NCBI GenBank assembly: GCA_964573155.1 | Contig: CAZNIN010000001.1 | Coordinates: forward strand, 1 to 64,000 | Direction: 5' to 3' | DNA: 64,000 bases | From: JAGQNK01 sp964573155 | GTDB taxonomy: Bacteria > Patescibacteriota > Saccharimonadia > Saccharimonadales > JAGQNK01 | Shown here: positions 25,086 to 33,642 of the stretch, in pieces | How positions within the stretch are numbered: the first letter of the stretch is position 1 | Layout: each line of letters begins with the position of its first letter | Notes under the pieces: model-generated | Told to the model about the DNA's origin: nothing | The model's database searches: none | The model's input: the letters and a program-made list of their open reading frames with translations, nothing else | Position numbers and translations under genes: made by a program

Positions 25086-26219
25086 TTACACAATAACTTT
25101 GGCAATTTCTGGGACCAGGCGTTCATCCAAGTTACTCGGTATGATTTCATTTGCAGACGGTGTATCTACGAGATTAGCGATAACTTCGGCAGCTTTAAGC
25201 TTATGGCTGTCCGTTATCTGACTAACCTGGTTGTTCAGTGCGCCACGGAATATGCCAGGGAAGGCAAGTGAATTGTTGACCTGATTCGGAAAATCGCTGC
25301 GGCCAGTTGCCATGATAGCCACACCAGCGGCCTTGGCAACGTCAGGCATAATTTCTGGAACGGGGTTAGCCATTGCAAAGATGATGGGATCGGAGGCCAT
25401 CGTTTTGACCATTTCGGCGGTTAATAGGCCGGCCTTCGAAACACCAATAAATATATCTGCACCTGTCAGGGCATCTTCCAGATTGCCGCTCTCATCTTGC
25501 GGGTTGGTAAAGTCGAGTAGTTTGCGTTTTTCAATATTGAGATCGGTACGGTCACTACTAACAATGCCTTTACTGTCGATAGCTAGGATTTGAGGGTGTG
25601 CATAGAGATCAAGAAGTTTCATAATTGCGGTGCCTGCTGCTCCTGCACCGACACAGACAATTCGACAGTCTTCAAGTTTTCGCCCAGTTACTTTCATAGC
25701 ATTTATAAGGCCTGCTAGCACCACGATAGCAGTGCCGTGTTGATCGTCGTGGAACACGGGTATACCAAGCTCAGTCTTTAGTCGTTCCTCAACTTCAAAA
25801 CAGATTGGTGCGGCAATGTCTTCTAAGTTGATACCACCATAACTTGGGGCGATTGCTTTGACGGCTGAAACGATATCTTCAGCGGTATGTACGTCTAGTA
25901 CGATCGGCACAGCATCAATATCTGCGAAGTGCTTGAATAGCATTGCCTTACCCTCCATGACGGGCAGCGCAGCACGAGGACCGATATTGCCAAGGCCAAG
26001 TACTGCCGAGCCATCAGATACGACGGCGACAGAATTGTTCGTCCAAGTATAATCACGGGTTTCTTCTGGATGTTCGGCGAGGTAGCTTGACACGGCTCCA
26101 ACGCCTGGCGTGTAGTATGTACTGAGTTTGTCGCGCGAATCGAGTGTGTCCTTGAGCTTGACACTTAGTTTGCCTTTTAGTTCTTTGTGTTTGCGAAGTG
26201 CTTCCTTTGAATAGTCCAT
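25086..26219 (-). CDS. NAD(P)-dependent malic enzyme
   Basis: Oxidatively decarboxylates malate to pyruvate. The 377-residue protein is the short bacterial type: YYTPGVGAVSSYLAEHPE near the N terminus, then NSVAVVSDGSAVLGLGNIGPRAALPVMEGKAMLF, the metal site VFHDDQHGTAIVVLAGL, the Rossmann motif VCVGAGAAGTA and FAMANPVPEI. ATG 26219 was chosen because TACAAT (26227-26232 on this strand) lies 7 bases upstream and because upstream codons look non-coding. No tricarboxylic-acid-cycle genes are nearby, so it probably feeds or drains the pyruvate pool in isolation. Confidence 0.93.
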   Translation of the reverse strand: MDYSKEALRKHKELKGKLSVKLKDTLDSRDKLSTYYTPGVGAVSSYLAEHPEETRDYTWTNNSVAVVSDGSAVLGLGNIGPRAALPVMEGKAMLFKHFADIDAVPIVLDVHTAEDIVSAVKAIAPSYGGINLEDIAAPICFEVEERLKTELGIPVFHDDQHGTAIVVLAGLINAMKVTGRKLEDCRIVCVGAGAAGTAIMKLLDLYAHPQILAIDSKGIVSSDRTDLNIEKRKLLDFTNPQDESGNLEDALTGADIFIGVSKAGLLTAEMVKTMASDPIIFAMANPVPEIMPDVAKAAGVAIMATGRSDFPNQVNNSLAFPGIFRGALNNQVSQITDSHKLKAAEVIANLVDTPSANEIIPSNLDERLVPEIAKVIV

Positions 26220-26232
26220 AGATTCTATTGTA
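26217..26232 (-). promoter_or_regulatory. -10 box and probable leaderless start of malic enzyme
   Basis: On the minus strand TACAAT occupies 26227-26232 and the ATG follows after 7 bases, at 26219-26217. Confidence 0.45.
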
Positions 26233-26285
26233 CTGCTTTTCGTTACAGATAACTGTATTTCATTCACGCAACAGATGTGATATAG

Positions 26286-26314
26286 TTGACCCAAAGAGAA
26301 AAGTAGTGTAAGGT
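26286..26314 (+). promoter_or_regulatory. Promoter of rplS
   Basis: TTGACC (26286-26291), a 17-base spacer and TAAGGT (26309-26314). The -10 lies 9 bases before the rplS start at 26324, so the AAGG there could serve as part of the -10 or as a weak ribosome site but hardly both. Confidence 0.45.
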
Positions 26315-26323
26315 TATTTGGTT

Positions 26324-26770
26324 ATGCAATCAGTTATTCAGAAAATTGAAGAAAAGTTCAAAAAGCACGATGTTGTTGATGTTCGCTCTGGCGACACAGT
26401 CAAGGTGCACCAGAAAATCAAGGAAGGTAACAAAGAGCGCATCCAGGTCTTTCAGGGGCTCGTTATCCGTGTTGATCGCAAAGGTAGTCATACGTCACGC
26501 ATCGTCGTGCGCAAAATCGCCAGTGGTATCGGAGTAGAGAAGAGTTTTTTACTGCACAGCCCACTTGTTGAGAAGATAGAGGTTACTAAGCGCAGCAAAG
26601 TTCGTCGCAACTATCTTTCATACATGCGTGAGCGTACTGGTAAGTCAGCCCGTTTGACGGGTGTTGACTTTGATCGCAAAGAGGTGAACACGATCAGTGA
26701 AGCGCCAGCTCCGGCAGAATCCAAGTCAGAAGAGCCAAAATCCGACGAGCAAGAAGCTGCCAAAGAATAA
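26324..26770 (+). CDS. rplS: Ribosomal protein L19
   Basis: Large-subunit ribosomal protein at the 30S-50S interface. The family core runs from VRSGDTVKVHQKIKEGNKERIQVFQGLVI through RVDRKGSHTSRIVVRKIASGIGVEKSFLLHSPLVEKIEV to SKVRRNYLSYMRERTGKSARL. The protein is 148 residues, longer than the usual 115-120, because of an acidic Ala/Pro/Glu/Lys-rich tail of about 25 residues. It stands alone, without the trmD-rimM partners of many bacteria, and is followed by a good terminator. Confidence 0.96.
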   Translation: MQSVIQKIEEKFKKHDVVDVRSGDTVKVHQKIKEGNKERIQVFQGLVIRVDRKGSHTSRIVVRKIASGIGVEKSFLLHSPLVEKIEVTKRSKVRRNYLSYMRERTGKSARLTGVDFDRKEVNTISEAPAPAESKSEEPKSDEQEAAKE

Positions 26771-26791
26771 GCATTCTATAAGCAAATGTAT

Positions 26792-26821
26792 AAATCACTC
26801 GCTACTGGCGAGTGATTTTTT
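26792..26821 (+). terminator. Rho-independent terminator of rplS
   Basis: AAATCACTCGC (26792-26802) and GCGAGTGATTT (26808-26818) pair perfectly around TACTG and run into a T tract. Confidence 0.85.
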
Positions 26822-27593
26822 ATGTAACTTCCCTGATGGCCGCTTGGAGCGAGTCGAGCTGTGCGAGTATGAGGTGTTGGACGGGAGCGTCTTTAGGTTT
26901 TATGGGTGTCGAGTCAATTAAGGCTATGCCCATTGGGGTCATAACAACATTATTCATTCCATTAGTGTCCGGTATTTCTTCGACTTTTTCGAACATGTTA
27001 CGGGATCGTTTTGCAAATTCATCCATGGCGTCTTCAGCTCCTGCGAACTTTCGTGCGATTGCCTCGACTCTGGCAGGACTTACTGAAGGACTGTTGATCT
27101 GGAACGGCGAATCTTCAGGTCCAAAGTCTATATATGGCTGTTCTATTTGGACCGTCTGGTAGTTGCCGCCTAATACATGCTCGGCCAAGACTACCTGCTG
27201 ACTAAGTACACTGCAGCCAAGAAAGCGAGTAAGCTGTTCGTGATCGTCGTTCTTTTCGCCAACAAGAGCAACTTGCTCTTGCGACCTTAGAAGAGCGCTT
27301 GCGCGATGTACTTTTACTGCTGTTGCATCCTTCTCTCGCAAGTATGCGCTAAACTCTACGCCGGTTCCAAGGTAACGATGACCTCGTGTTCGAGCGATGC
27401 TATCAAGCACCCGGTCTGCATGAGCCGGATTTTTAGCAGCGAAAATGAGAACTGCTTGTGCTATGCTGCGCTTAACCGGACTGGCAATTTTTGCCACGTC
27501 GTGAGCTCGCGCAGCATGTAATTCAGGTGCGGTGTTGGCAGCAGTGCTTTGTTCAAGTATTCTACCAAGAGAAGTTAACACGAAAGATACCAT
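26820..27593 (-). CDS. Divergent protein-kinase-like fold protein
   Basis: A 257-residue protein of no named family, with traces of a kinase fold. RYLGTGVEFSAYLREKDATAVKVHR (about residues 75-99) resembles a glycine-rich loop followed by the VAIK-type lysine strand. NNVVMTPMGIALIDST near the C terminus resembles the catalytic-loop asparagine and metal-binding aspartate (NVLVxxxGxxxLIDFx), with DFG replaced by DST. The HxD catalytic motif is not obvious. It could be a small-molecule kinase or a pseudokinase. The start at 27593 keeps it clear of rnhB, which begins divergently 23 bases away. Confidence 0.65.
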   Translation of the reverse strand: MVSFVLTSLGRILEQSTAANTAPELHAARAHDVAKIASPVKRSIAQAVLIFAAKNPAHADRVLDSIARTRGHRYLGTGVEFSAYLREKDATAVKVHRASALLRSQEQVALVGEKNDDHEQLTRFLGCSVLSQQVVLAEHVLGGNYQTVQIEQPYIDFGPEDSPFQINSPSVSPARVEAIARKFAGAEDAMDEFAKRSRNMFEKVEEIPDTNGMNNVVMTPMGIALIDSTPIKPKDAPVQHLILAQLDSLQAAIREVT

Positions 27594-27616
27594 ACCACAG
27601 AACGGGAGTAAGTGAA

Positions 27617-28171
27617 ATGATAGGTATAGATGAAGTTGGCAGGGGGTGCTGGGCTGGGCCGCTTTTGGTGGTCGCTGCACGCTCAATGTCAACTTTGCCG
27701 AATGGGCTAGATGATTCCAAGGCACTCACCAAAACAAAACGTGAGCGACTTTTTGATGAAATCAAGGCTACATGCCAAATTGGCGAAGGTTGGGTGCACC
27801 CCGAAGAGATTGATAAGCATGGCTTGTCTGCGGCTATGCGTCTGGGTGTGTGCCGTGCATTGCTGCAGCTCGGGGCAGTGTTTGATGACGAAATCATCAT
27901 GGACGGTCATATCAACTATTGCCCGACAGATTTTACAAAGGTTCAAACTGTTATAAAAGCCGACAGCCTTCATCCAATAGTGAGCGCTGCCAGTATTTAC
28001 GCAAAGGTGACACGGGACAAGCACATGGAGCGAATTGCCAGGTTCCACCCATTTTATGGATTCGAGAAACATGTTGGCTACGGCACCGCATTACATCGAA
28101 GCGCGCTGAAAATTCATGGAGTAAGCACAATTCATCGCAAGAGCTACAAGCCTGTCCAGGCATTTTTATGA
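27617..28171 (+). CDS. rnhB: Ribonuclease HII
   Basis: Cuts RNA in RNA-DNA hybrids and at single embedded ribonucleotides. The 184-residue protein begins MIGIDEVGRGCWAGP with the first catalytic Asp-Glu pair. It continues with DDSKALTKTKRERLF and a later acidic residue in IIMDGHINY, then ASIYAKVTRDKHME and the basic C terminus HRKSYKPVQ. GGGAG lies 8 bases before ATG 27617. Its stop overlaps the yraN start (ATGA), the classical rnhB-yraN pairing. Confidence 0.95.
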   Translation: MIGIDEVGRGCWAGPLLVVAARSMSTLPNGLDDSKALTKTKRERLFDEIKATCQIGEGWVHPEEIDKHGLSAAMRLGVCRALLQLGAVFDDEIIMDGHINYCPTDFTKVQTVIKADSLHPIVSAASIYAKVTRDKHMERIARFHPFYGFEKHVGYGTALHRSALKIHGVSTIHRKSYKPVQAFL

Positions 28172-28506
28172 AAACGAATTATCAGGCAGGGCATGATGCG
28201 GAAAAGCACGCAGCCGAATATTTGAAGAAACAGGGTTTTAAAATTCGCGAGTTAAACTGGAAAACCCCGCGTTGTGAGATCGATATTGTCGCCGAAAAAG
28301 GTAATCGCGTGTATTTTGTCGAAGTGAAGTATCGACGTACGACACTGCAAGGGTCCGGCCTGGAATACATTACAACCAAGAAATTACAACAGATGCAGTT
28401 CGCCGCCGAGATGTGGGTGCAATCCCATGATTGGTCCGGTGAATATCAGCTCTCAGCTATTAGTATCGATGGCGAAAAGATTACTATTATAGATGACATT
28501 ATGTAG
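28168..28506 (+). CDS. yraN: UPF0102/YraN-family protein
   Basis: A 112-residue member of the YraN family, which has a Holliday-junction-resolvase-like nuclease fold of uncertain function. The family pattern is clear: GHDAEKHAAEYLKKQGFKI, LNWKTPRCEIDIVAEKGNRVYFVEVKYR (with the D-ExK nuclease-like residues) and TTKKLQQM. The start overlaps the rnhB stop by 4 bases, so the two are translationally coupled. Confidence 0.92.
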   Translation: MKTNYQAGHDAEKHAAEYLKKQGFKIRELNWKTPRCEIDIVAEKGNRVYFVEVKYRRTTLQGSGLEYITTKKLQQMQFAAEMWVQSHDWSGEYQLSAISIDGEKITIIDDIM

Positions 28507-28536
28507 TCGTCTTAGTGACCACGAGTGCTACAGCTT

Positions 28537-29247
28537 CTATCTATTGCGATTGCGTTTTCTGGATTCCTTTTGCATTTTTGCGCGATTCTTGTCTCTTTTT
28601 TGTAAATTACCCACTGGCTTAATTACGGAAGGGGACTGCTTTGTGTCGCTATCTTGTTCTGTGGCTGCCATTTTCTTGCCCTGGAGTGCCATTCGTTTTT
28701 GGATCGCATAACGTATGACTTTCATTGATGAGTCATTGGGTGGCGTGGTTCTGGCAATCGCGTTAACAGTCTCAGAAGGAACATAACCAGGTTTTTTCGC
28801 ATAATAAGCCAGTACGCCTCCCATGAGTCCATAGGCAAAATCAACAGCGTCTGGCGTGCTGCCAGGACCATAGCCGATAACTTCTCCTACCACATTGGCC
28901 GCAATTGAAAGTGTACCTACTGCCACCGCTGTTCTGCGAAGGATTCTGTGGCGTTCATCTTCTGTAAGTGCTTGAGGCTCCTTGCCATGTATGCCCGTAA
29001 TCACCTTGTCCATTAGAAGGAAGGTGACGGCAGCATTACCAACATGATCAGGTATATCAAAGGGTTCGGGCAAGTGATTTCTCACGTCCCATGAATCATT
29101 GATCATGCCCCCTATTCTGGAAACTGAGGCGAGGGCCATGCCTGTAATTATAGGGGTCGTGCTGAGACTCCATGGTCTCTGAGGCAAGGTTACGCCAAAC
29201 TCGTTGCTGTGATATTCTTGTGCCATCTCTGGCATTCCACTAGACAT
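28537..29247 (-). CDS. Membrane protein of unknown function
   Basis: A 236-residue protein with three or four hydrophobic segments (TPIITGMALASVSRIGGM, GNAAVTFLLMDKVI, RTAVAVGTLSIAANVVGEVIG and AYGLMGGVLAYYA) and a basic, Lys/Arg-rich tail of about 60 residues. The spacing of DIPDHVGNAAVTFLLMDK and PDAVDFAYGLMGG recalls small integral membrane proteins of the VanZ/DUF2238 kind, but I cannot assign a family. TATAAT (29256-29261 on this strand) lies 8 bases before the ATG, so it probably has a leaderless transcript of its own. Confidence 0.7.
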   Translation of the reverse strand: MSSGMPEMAQEYHSNEFGVTLPQRPWSLSTTPIITGMALASVSRIGGMINDSWDVRNHLPEPFDIPDHVGNAAVTFLLMDKVITGIHGKEPQALTEDERHRILRRTAVAVGTLSIAANVVGEVIGYGPGSTPDAVDFAYGLMGGVLAYYAKKPGYVPSETVNAIARTTPPNDSSMKVIRYAIQKRMALQGKKMAATEQDSDTKQSPSVIKPVGNLQKRDKNRAKMQKESRKRNRNR

Positions 29248-29324
29248 AACTTACTATTATACACGAAAGCCATGCAAATGTCAAGATCATATCATTATTA
29301 GACATCGGATGATTTAGCTAAATA

Positions 29325-31886
29325 TTAAGTATGTTTTGTGAAGAAATGAGATATTGCTTCAAAGTCGCGTTCTTTCCAGGCGGATTGCCAGGTGAGGACC
29401 TCAATGCCCTGGTTGATAGCTCGTTCGAAGGCTGGTTCCATCTTGGGCAGGAAGAATTCCTTGTATTCTTTCAGGAAATCACGATTGGAAAATGAGCTGG
29501 CTGCGAACATTGGGAAGCGGTAAAAACTGAGGTCAGAACCGAGATTGTCGGCCAACCACTGCCAGTGATCTTTCATCCAGGCCCAAGTTTCGCGTTTTGC
29601 GAAGCGGTTGCCGAAACTATAGGCGATCCAGTAGGCGACGTCTTGATGGCGAACTGAATCTGTGTCAATGAGAGCAAGCGCACGCTTGTATAGTTCGGGC
29701 TTTTTAAAGCTAGACAGGGCTGCTGCAATAGTCGTACGCTCTTCACTATTTGTGCTGGATTCATGCATGGCAAACAGTTTGTCGAATGTGTCACCGTCGT
29801 CCCGGATCCTGACCGCAGTGGCATACACGACACTGCGCAGATCCGGGTCGATATCCTCAGGCTTTGTCATAGCGTCGAAGCGTTTTAGGCACTCTTTGAC
29901 AACAGACTCTTCGTCAGCACCGGCAGCCAGTCCTAGGATAGTCGGCCTAAGCAATTGGTCGAAATGTGATTCACCATCGTAAGATTTCCATCCCAAACGG
30001 TCGAGCTGCTTAGCAACGAGCGCACGGATAAATGGTTTCATTTGGTCACGGAGCGTTTCATCATCCATAACAGCGCGTACAGAAAGAACGCTGGAAGCCA
30101 TTACATCCCATACCGCATTGTCACTTTCTTCGCCGAAATGCGACAAAAACTGAAGAGCATCAACAGTCGAAAAACGACCCGCTTTAGAGGCTTCGAAAAG
30201 ATCGCTCAAAATCCCCAGACGATCGAGTGGTGCGAGTTGGTTGTTCTGGACTAACTCTCCAAGACGTTGTATATGTTCTACACTATATATAGTGCGGTAA
30301 AACCCACTTTGACCACGATTGAATTTTAATGAAGGAGCGTCAGGCACTTCAATGGTAGTCTGTTTGCTTTTAAAGAGATCAGGCACATTCTCCTCTCCGG
30401 ATAACAGCGCGATCGGCCAAGTTGTGTCATCTCGTTTCTCCTGCTCGGGATTCAGATAAAAGCGTTCTTGTTTGAGCTGAACTTTCTCAGATCGTACGAC
30501 CGCTTCGAGTAGCGGGAATCCAGACTGCGATGTCCAGGCATGCATAAAATCTTTAACTGGTTTACCGGAAATATCTTCAAGTGCTGCCCACAGGTCTACC
30601 GTGTCAGTATTACCCCATTTGTGTAGCGACAGATAATGCCGCAGCCCATCGCGAAAAACCTCTGCACCAAGGTATTCGTGCAGCATGTGAATGACGCTCG
30701 CGCCTTTGCTATAGCTGATTGTGTCAAATATGCTACGAATCTCATCAGGGTGACGGACTGGCACTTCGACTGGATGCGTATGTTCGAGAGCATCGAGTTT
30801 ATATGCACGTTGCTGTTCATCGACTGCAAACTGAGTCCACATTTGCCACTCGGGGAAAAGATGATCCACGGCCAGATACTCTATCCAGCTTGCAAAACCC
30901 TCATTAAGCCACAAGTCGGTCCACCAGCGCATAGTCACGAGGTTACCAAACCACTGGTGAGCTAGTTCGTGAGCGACAACCATTGCGACATATTGTTTGG
31001 TGCCCAGTGAAGTATTTGCAGGATCGACAAGCAAGGTTTGCTCGCGGTAAGTAATGAGCCCCCAATTTTCCATCGCACCGGACGCAAAGTCGGGTAGGGC
31101 GACCATATCGCACTTTTCGAGTGGATACGGAATGTCGAAGTATTCGTTATAAAATTCGAGCGTCTTGACAGCAGTGTCGAGCGCAAACTGGGTAAATGCG
31201 ACATTATCTGGCGTGGCGTATGTGCGTACTATAACTCCGTCTTTTGTTTTGGATTCCAGATAGCTCATGTTTCCATATGCAAATGCGAGCAAGTAGGTTG
31301 ACATCTTTGGAGTTGTCTCAAATGTAGATACGATTTTGTCACCGTGTGTCTCTTGTGACTTCACGGGTGTATTTGCGAGCACTGTCTCATTTTTTGGTGT
31401 CGTCAGCGTCAGATCGAAGGTTGCTTTGGCTTCAGGTTCGTCGATGCATGGAAATACTTCACGGGCGTGGTGACTTTCGAATTGAGTGGCGATGAGCTGC
31501 TGCTGTTTGCCGTCATGCTCAAAAAAACAAGGATATATACCATTCATGTTGCGTGTGATCACGCCGCTGAATTCAAGCGTAATCGTGTAGTTGCCTGGAT
31601 ACACCATATTTTCAGTATGCAAACGGACTTCATTGAATTTTTCTTGTACATTAATACGTGCGACAGATACTTGCTGGTCACCTTTCTTATCATGCTTGAC
31701 TATTATCGCGCTTGATACCTTCAGACCTTTTTGATGCAGTGTAATGCGTTGGCTCGGCCGACTGGTCTTCTTGCCGGAAATTGTAACTTTGCCGGCGAAT
31801 GTCTTCTTTTCTCGGTTCGGTGTAAGTTCGAGTACGTAGTGTTCTGGCTGAAATTCTGTGAACAATCGTGTAACATTTTTTCCCAT
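29325..31886 (-). CDS. pepN: M1-family aminopeptidase
   Basis: Zinc metallopeptidase removing N-terminal residues from peptides; 853 residues, the usual size. The substrate motif GAMENWG and the zinc site HELAHQWFGNLVTMRWWTDLWLNEGFASW (about residues 305-333) are intact. The C-terminal helical ERAP-type domain is present, ending near WKERDFEAISHFF. No signal peptide is visible, so it is probably cytosolic and recycles peptides, fitting an organism that imports amino acids. TACACT lies 7 bases before the start on the minus strand. Confidence 0.95.
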   Translation of the reverse strand: MGKNVTRLFTEFQPEHYVLELTPNREKKTFAGKVTISGKKTSRPSQRITLHQKGLKVSSAIIVKHDKKGDQQVSVARINVQEKFNEVRLHTENMVYPGNYTITLEFSGVITRNMNGIYPCFFEHDGKQQQLIATQFESHHAREVFPCIDEPEAKATFDLTLTTPKNETVLANTPVKSQETHGDKIVSTFETTPKMSTYLLAFAYGNMSYLESKTKDGVIVRTYATPDNVAFTQFALDTAVKTLEFYNEYFDIPYPLEKCDMVALPDFASGAMENWGLITYREQTLLVDPANTSLGTKQYVAMVVAHELAHQWFGNLVTMRWWTDLWLNEGFASWIEYLAVDHLFPEWQMWTQFAVDEQQRAYKLDALEHTHPVEVPVRHPDEIRSIFDTISYSKGASVIHMLHEYLGAEVFRDGLRHYLSLHKWGNTDTVDLWAALEDISGKPVKDFMHAWTSQSGFPLLEAVVRSEKVQLKQERFYLNPEQEKRDDTTWPIALLSGEENVPDLFKSKQTTIEVPDAPSLKFNRGQSGFYRTIYSVEHIQRLGELVQNNQLAPLDRLGILSDLFEASKAGRFSTVDALQFLSHFGEESDNAVWDVMASSVLSVRAVMDDETLRDQMKPFIRALVAKQLDRLGWKSYDGESHFDQLLRPTILGLAAGADEESVVKECLKRFDAMTKPEDIDPDLRSVVYATAVRIRDDGDTFDKLFAMHESSTNSEERTTIAAALSSFKKPELYKRALALIDTDSVRHQDVAYWIAYSFGNRFAKRETWAWMKDHWQWLADNLGSDLSFYRFPMFAASSFSNRDFLKEYKEFFLPKMEPAFERAINQGIEVLTWQSAWKERDFEAISHFFTKHT

Positions 31887-31899
31887 ACAACCTAGTGTA
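31884..31899 (-). promoter_or_regulatory. -10 box and probable leaderless start of pepN
   Basis: On the minus strand TACACT occupies 31894-31899, then 7 bases, then ATG at 31886-31884. Confidence 0.45.
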
Positions 31900-31915
31900 C
31901 ATGACCGCTATATAA

Positions 31916-31949
31916 TTGACAGTAGATAAATCACTGTGTAAAATTACAC
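31916..31949 (+). promoter_or_regulatory. nusA promoter with overlapping palindrome
   Basis: TTGACA (31916-31921), a 17-base spacer and TAAAAT (31939-31944) form a near-consensus promoter. A perfect palindrome, GTGTAA-AA-TTACAC (31936-31949), covers the -10 box and is a candidate operator. Confidence 0.7.
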
Positions 31950-31956
31950 GTGTGTT

Positions 31957-31981
31957 AGTCGGCCAGCAGGTCGGCTTTTTT
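31957..31981 (+). terminator. Terminator-like hairpin in the nusA leader
   Basis: AGTCGGCC (31957-31964) pairs with GGTCGGCT (31969-31976) around AGCA, with two G-U pairs, and is followed by a run of T. It lies just after the expected transcription start of the nusA promoter and about 80 bases before nusA. Confidence 0.65.
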
Positions 31982-32056
31982 CATGCACATACACTATATT
32001 ACTTTCGCAAATTAACTAATCCACAATAATAAGTAGAAATAAAGGAGATACAGATT

Positions 32057-33226
32057 ATGGACCTAGACATTAAACAACTGGCACTGGCTCTCAAGTCGAT
32101 AGCCGAAGAAAAAAACTTGCCCGAGGATACTGTGCAAGAAGTAGTTGAGCAGGCATTGGCTGCAGCCTATCGTCGTGATTATGGTGATCGTGAACAAGAA
32201 GTACGCGTTAGCATGAATTTGAATACAGGAGATGTTGACGCATACGTCACTAAAGAAGTTGTCGAGAAAGTTGAAGACGAACATTTCGAGATTGGTCTAG
32301 CAAAAGCGCAAACCATGAAAAAAGATGCAAAAGTTGGTGATGAAATCGAAGTGCATGAAAGCATCGAGAATTTTGGTCGAGTTGCTGCACAAACAGCGAA
32401 GCAGGTCATACTACAGCGACTTCGTGAAGCTGAGCGCGAAATTATCATGGAAGAATACGAAGACAAAATAGGCACTGTTATTAACGGCATTGTTGGACGA
32501 GTTGAAGGTCGTATCGTACGTGTTGATCTTGGCAAAGCGCAAGGCATTATGCCAATGAGTGAACAGATACAGGGTGAACGATACTATCCTGGACAGCGTT
32601 TGAAGGTATTTTTGAAGGACGTTGAACGCGGACCACGCGGACCACAGTTAGTAGTATCTCGTGGCAGCACGCAATTTATCGAATGGTTGTTCCGTGCCGA
32701 AGTACCAGAGATGGAAAATGGCTCCGTGGAAATCAAGGGTATTTCCCGAGAAGCTGGCGTGCGTAGCAAAATTGCTGTTGCCAGTACGGTGCAGGGAGTA
32801 GATCCTGTCGGTACTTTTGTCGGCGGACATGGCACGCGTGTCAACGCAGTCATGAGTGAAATTGGAGAACAAGAAAAAATTGACATTGTCGTTTGGTCGG
32901 AAGATCAAAAAGAATACATAGTTAATGCTTTATCTCCAACAAAAGTGAACCGTGTAGAAATAGATGCATCTGCCGGCAAAGCCAAGGTATTTGTGCCGGA
33001 GGACCAACTAAGTATTGCTATCGGTAAAAGCGGCCAGAACGTTCGTTTAGCCAGCAAGTTGGTAGGACTGGAAATCGATATCAACGCCGAAAATGAGAAG
33101 AATCCTGAGCCAGCTGTAGAAAAAGAGGAGCTCAAACCTCGCCAGGCTCCAAAGTTGAAGAAGAAAGAGCAGCTAGAAAGCAGCTTGCTCGAAGCTATAG
33201 AACAACACGGTACTGAAGAAGAGTAG
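32057..33226 (+). CDS. nusA: Transcription termination/antitermination protein NusA
   Basis: Binds RNA polymerase and nascent RNA to control pausing and termination. The 389-residue protein has the N-terminal polymerase-binding domain (to about 130; AVEQALAAAYRRDYG-like VVEQALAAAYRRDYG), the S1 domain (GTVINGIVGRVEGRIVRVDLGKAQGIMP), and two KH domains (VGTFVGGHGTRVNAV and IAIGKSGQNVRLASKL). A charged tail of about 45 residues replaces the acidic repeats of E. coli NusA. AGGAG lies 9 bases before ATG. The usual rimP-nusA-infB operon is not kept: neither rimP nor infB is adjacent. Confidence 0.96.
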   Translation: MDLDIKQLALALKSIAEEKNLPEDTVQEVVEQALAAAYRRDYGDREQEVRVSMNLNTGDVDAYVTKEVVEKVEDEHFEIGLAKAQTMKKDAKVGDEIEVHESIENFGRVAAQTAKQVILQRLREAEREIIMEEYEDKIGTVINGIVGRVEGRIVRVDLGKAQGIMPMSEQIQGERYYPGQRLKVFLKDVERGPRGPQLVVSRGSTQFIEWLFRAEVPEMENGSVEIKGISREAGVRSKIAVASTVQGVDPVGTFVGGHGTRVNAVMSEIGEQEKIDIVVWSEDQKEYIVNALSPTKVNRVEIDASAGKAKVFVPEDQLSIAIGKSGQNVRLASKLVGLEIDINAENEKNPEPAVEKEELKPRQAPKLKKKEQLESSLLEAIEQHGTEEE

Positions 33227-33229
33227 AAA

Positions 33230-33619
33230 GTGTCATTTAGATTTAGGGACTTTATTAAGCCCATAATCTTTAGCGAAAACAGACATTACCTTGGCAAGGA
33301 ACTGCACATGCGGCAGTTCCTGATATATGTCGCAATTATTGCTGGGTTTACATTCATTATCTTTGCAATGTGGGATTTCGATGTATGGGTTTTGGTAGCA
33401 GGCTGGGTAGCGGTGTCATTTAGTGTAGTGGCATATCATACAACCGACAGAATTGCCGATCATATTCATTACCATACATGGTCAAAGTATCTGGGGGCTG
33501 AGCGACCCGATTCAAAACCTGAGCTTCATGCCGCAATAAAGAATTACGAAAAACATCCGACAGAAAAGAATCGTGCGAGGGTGATTGATTTAGCCAGTAA
33601 TGACAAAAAGATTAATTAG
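33230..33619 (+). CDS. Small membrane protein after nusA
   Basis: A 129-residue protein starting at GTG 33230, 3 bases after the nusA stop. After 25 charged residues there are two close hydrophobic segments (about 29-47 and 51-68), then a His-rich stretch (HTTDRIADHIHYHTW) and a polar C-terminal domain with KPELHAAIKNYEKHPTEKNRARV. No family recognised. The short distance to nusA suggests co-transcription. Its stop codon lies inside the CIRCE operator of clpC. Confidence 0.72.
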   Translation: MSFRFRDFIKPIIFSENRHYLGKELHMRQFLIYVAIIAGFTFIIFAMWDFDVWVLVAGWVAVSFSVVAYHTTDRIADHIHYHTWSKYLGAERPDSKPELHAAIKNYEKHPTEKNRARVIDLASNDKKIN

Positions 33620-33642
33620 CACTCTTGCATAGGGAGTGCTAA
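33616..33642 (+). promoter_or_regulatory. CIRCE operator (HrcA site) of clpC
   Basis: TTAGCACTC (33616-33624), 9 bases, GAGTGCTAA (33634-33642): a perfect CIRCE inverted repeat, the known binding site of the heat-shock repressor HrcA. The spacer holds TTGCAT (33625-33630), which with TATCAT (33649-33654) at 18 bases makes a promoter, so HrcA would cover the -35 box. Confidence 0.95.
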
